From the NCBI GenBank assembly GCA_020441225.1, contig JAGRMP010000329.1, positions 1,910 through 9,119 of the forward strand: a DNA stretch of 7,210 bases. The letters are read 5' to 3'. The notes beneath the pieces were generated by a model. The model worked only from the letters and a program-made list of their open reading frames with translations. It was not told where the DNA came from and did not search any database. This DNA comes from Maritimibacter sp. (GTDB taxonomy: Bacteria > Pseudomonadota > Alphaproteobacteria > Rhodobacterales > Rhodobacteraceae). The position numbers and the translations under genes are program-made. Positions 5,263 through 7,210 of the stretch are shown here, piece after piece; the stretch's first letter is position 1; every line of letters starts with the position of its first letter.

Positions 5263-6674
5263 TACCCCGCCTCGCCGCCGCCCTCGGCCACATAGGCGAC
5301 GCGCGCGCCCGACTTGGTGCCGGTGACCACGCCGAGCGACTTCAGTTTGCGGTGCAGCGCCGAGCGCTCCATGCCGACGAAGCTCGCCGTCCGCGAGATG
5401 TTGCCGCCGAAGCGGTTGATCTGGGTCAGAAGGTATTCGCGTTCGAACGCCTCGCGGGCTTCGCGGAGCGGCAGCGTCGCAAGCGCGGCGGGCAACACTG
5501 CCCCGCCCTCGCCGCCACCCGCGGTCTCGATCTCGCTGAGCTCGCCCGGTTCGATCGGCCCGGTGCCGTCGCCGAGGATGAGCACGCGTTCGATGACGTT
5601 CTTCAACTGCCGCACGTTGCCCGGCCATTGCATGGACTGCAGCATCGCGCGCGCCTCCTCGGAGATCTCGCGCAGGGAAAGTCCCTGGGTGGCGTTGAAC
5701 ACGCTGACGAAATAGCTGGCAAGTTCGGGGATGTCTTCGCGCCGGTCGGCGAGCGGGGGGACCTGGATCGGCACCACGTTGAGCCGGTGGTAGAGCTCCT
5801 CGCGGAACCGGCCGGCGGCAATCTCGGACATCAGATCGCGGGTGGTCGAGGAGATCACTCGCACGTCGACCGAGACCGTGTCGGCGCCGCCGACCCGGGT
5901 GAAGCTCTGCTCGACCAGCACGCGCAGGATCTTGGACTGGGTGCCGAGCGGCATGTCGGCGACCTCGTCGAAATAGAGGATACCGCCGTTGGCCTCTTCG
6001 AGCAGCCCGGTCTCGACACCGCGCTCGGGCGTTTCACGGCCGAACAGCACCTCTTCCATCCGGTCGGGCTCGACCGCGGCGGAATTGACCACCACGAAGG
6101 GCGCGCGGGACCGGTCGGAGCCGGCATGGACGATCCGCGCCGCAAGCTCCTTGCCCGCGCCGGCGGGGCCGGTCAGCATCACCCGCCCGTTCGAGCGCAT
6201 GACCTTGTCGAGGTTGGACTTCAGCGCCTTGAAGGCGGCCGAGGAGCCGACCATCTCGACCGGGCCGGAATCCTTGCGCTTCAACTCGACGTTTTCGCGC
6301 CGGAGCCGCGAGGTCTCCATCGCCCGGGCGATCACCAGGGTGAGCTGGTCGATGTTGAAGGGTTTCTCGATGAAGTCGTAGGCCCCCTGCTTGATCGCGG
6401 CGACGGCGATCTCGATGTTGCCGTGACCGGAGATGATGACCACCGGCACTTCCGGGTGCTCGCGCTTGACCATCTTGAGGATGTCGATCCCGTCCATCGC
6501 GGAATCCTTGAGCCAGATGTCGAGGATCATCAGACCGGGCAGCTCGCGCTTGACCTCGGCCACCGCCTCGTCGGAGGTGCCTGCGAGCCGGGTGGTGTAG
6601 CCCTCGTCTTCGAGGATGTCCGAGATCAGCTCGCGGATATCGCGTTCGTCGTCGACAATCAGAATGTCAGCCAT
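5262..6674 (-). CDS. ntrX: Nitrogen/redox response regulator NtrX
   Basis: NtrX is the DNA-binding response regulator paired with the sensor kinase NtrY. The 470 residues divide into a receiver (about 1-120: acidic D8/D9, phosphoacceptor D52, S82, K104), an AAA+ domain (about 140-380) and a C-terminal helix-turn-helix (about 422-449: NISRTASFVGMERSALHRKL). The AAA+ domain has Walker A GPAGAGKE (169-176), Walker B GGILYFDE (230-237), the arginine-finger region RFREELYHRLN (289-299) and WPGNVRQLKN (350-359). The GAFTGA loop used to contact sigma-54 is missing: LFGRETPERGVETG (210-223) stands in its place, as in other alphaproteobacterial NtrX proteins as I recall them. Regulation without sigma-54 is therefore likely. 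The ATG at 6672-6674 has GAGGAA eight bases upstream (6683-6688). The gene starts 15 bp after the ntrY stop, so translational coupling is plausible. Confidence 0.96.
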   Translation of the reverse strand: MADILIVDDERDIRELISDILEDEGYTTRLAGTSDEAVAEVKRELPGLMILDIWLKDSAMDGIDILKMVKREHPEVPVVIISGHGNIEIAVAAIKQGAYDFIEKPFNIDQLTLVIARAMETSRLRRENVELKRKDSGPVEMVGSSAAFKALKSNLDKVMRSNGRVMLTGPAGAGKELAARIVHAGSDRSRAPFVVVNSAAVEPDRMEEVLFGRETPERGVETGLLEEANGGILYFDEVADMPLGTQSKILRVLVEQSFTRVGGADTVSVDVRVISSTTRDLMSEIAAGRFREELYHRLNVVPIQVPPLADRREDIPELASYFVSVFNATQGLSLREISEEARAMLQSMQWPGNVRQLKNVIERVLILGDGTGPIEPGELSEIETAGGGEGGAVLPAALATLPLREAREAFEREYLLTQINRFGGNISRTASFVGMERSALHRKLKSLGVVTGTKSGARVAYVAEGGGEAG

Positions 6675-6682
6675 GGGGGGTC

Positions 6683-6688
6683 TTCCTC
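6683..6688 (-). promoter_or_regulatory. ntrX ribosome binding site in the ntrY-ntrX gap
   Basis: GAGGAA on the minus strand lies eight bases upstream of the ntrX ATG and one base after the ntrY stop codon. It fixes the ntrX start, and since ribosomes finishing ntrY end on it, it supports one ntrYX message. Confidence 0.7.
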
Positions 6689-6689
6689 G

Positions 6690-7210
6690 TCATTCGGCGG
6701 CGTCCTGGGCGGTGCCTTGGGTCTCGGGCGTCAGCGCTTTGATCGGCAGGCGGACCACGGCGCGCGCGCCGGGCCGGTCGGTGCCGCCGAAAAGGTCCGC
6801 GTCTTCCAGCACCAGCGTGCCGCCGTGTTCCTCGATAATCTTCTTCACGATGGGCAGGCCGAGGCCGGTGCCCTTGTCACGGGTGGTTACATAGGGTTCG
6901 AACAGCCGGGCCCGGTCGGCGGGAAGGCCGATGCCGTTGTCCTGGATCGTGACCACACCCTCCTTGCCCTGCGTCTCGAGCGCCACGCGGATCGTGGGCA
7001 CGTGGCCCGGCGGGGCTTCGCCTGCCTGCTGCAGGCTCTCGATCGCTTCGCCGGCATTCTTGATGAGGTTGGTGAGCGCCTGGCCGATCATGGTCTCGTC
7101 GAGCTCGGCGGGCACCTCGGTCCCGGGCAGGGTCGCCTCGATCTCGACGCCGACCTGCCCCGCCTTTTGCAAGGTGACCGCGCCACGCACCAGTTCCACG
7201 AGGTTCGCGG
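6690..7210 (-). CDS. ntrY: Sensor histidine kinase NtrY, C-terminal part only
   Basis: NtrY is the membrane-bound sensor kinase that phosphorylates NtrX; the full protein is usually about 700-770 residues. Only the last 172 residues are in the window, because the frame runs through the right edge; the GTG at 7197-7199 is internal, not a start. The visible part is the HATPase_c (GHKL) ATP-binding domain: N-box ALTNLIKNAGEAI (44-56 of the fragment), G1 box DNGIGLP (90-96), F-box LFEPYVTTRDKGTGLGLPIV (102-121) containing the G2 glycines, and a typical beta-strand ending GARAVVRLPI (147-156). A short acidic, Ala/Gln/Thr-rich tail follows. The identification as NtrY rather than another kinase rests mainly on ntrX lying directly downstream. 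The dimerisation domain with the phosphorylated His, the HAMP and PAS domains and the membrane helices are off the window. Confidence 0.93.
   Translation of the reverse strand, partial: ANLVELVRGAVTLQKAGQVGVEIEATLPGTEVPAELDETMIGQALTNLIKNAGEAIESLQQAGEAPPGHVPTIRVALETQGKEGVVTIQDNGIGLPADRARLFEPYVTTRDKGTGLGLPIVKKIIEEHGGTLVLEDADLFGGTDRPGARAVVRLPIKALTPETQGTAQDAAE

Overview
The window is a GC-rich, gene-dense stretch of a bacterial chromosome. The order ntrY-ntrX at the right end, a TrkA close in sequence to alphaproteobacterial TrkA at the left end, and the form of NtrX (no GAFTGA loop, short C-terminal tail) point to an alphaproteobacterium, most likely of the Rhodobacterales. That placement is inference from protein character; no database was searched.

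Layout, left to right. A partial trkA (minus strand, 1-1156) encodes the cytosolic NAD-binding subunit of a Trk potassium uptake system. A 149-bp divergent gap holds candidate promoters for trkA and for the next gene. A SulP-family anion transporter without a STAS domain follows (plus strand, 1306-2571), then a gene of unknown function (plus strand, 2725-3606). Convergent to these lies a soluble methyl-accepting chemotaxis-type receptor with its signalling domain first and a sensor-like domain at the C-terminus (minus strand, 3738-5147). The right end carries ntrX (minus strand, 5262-6674) and the 3' end of ntrY (minus strand, 6690 to the edge), a two-component pair 15 bp apart.

How the genes work together. 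NtrY is the sensor kinase and NtrX its AAA+ response regulator, linked in alphaproteobacteria to nitrogen and redox/microaerobic regulation. trkA commonly lies directly downstream of ntrX on the same strand in this class. Here about 4.1 kb separate them, holding sulP and the unknown gene on the opposite strand and the receptor on the same strand. The simplest reading is that this block was inserted into, or rearranged within, an ancestral ntrYX-trkA cluster, so that trkA now needs its own promoter; a plausible one is visible. The receptor is co-oriented with ntrYX and could be partly co-transcribed with it.

No tRNA, rRNA, CRISPR array, insertion sequence or integrase was seen. No stretch of more than 300 bases lacks a gene. 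The most notable points are the block between ntrX and trkA, the reversed-architecture receptor, the STAS-less SulP with a possibly leaderless mRNA, and the unrecognised gene downstream of it. None amounts to clear evidence of a new system.
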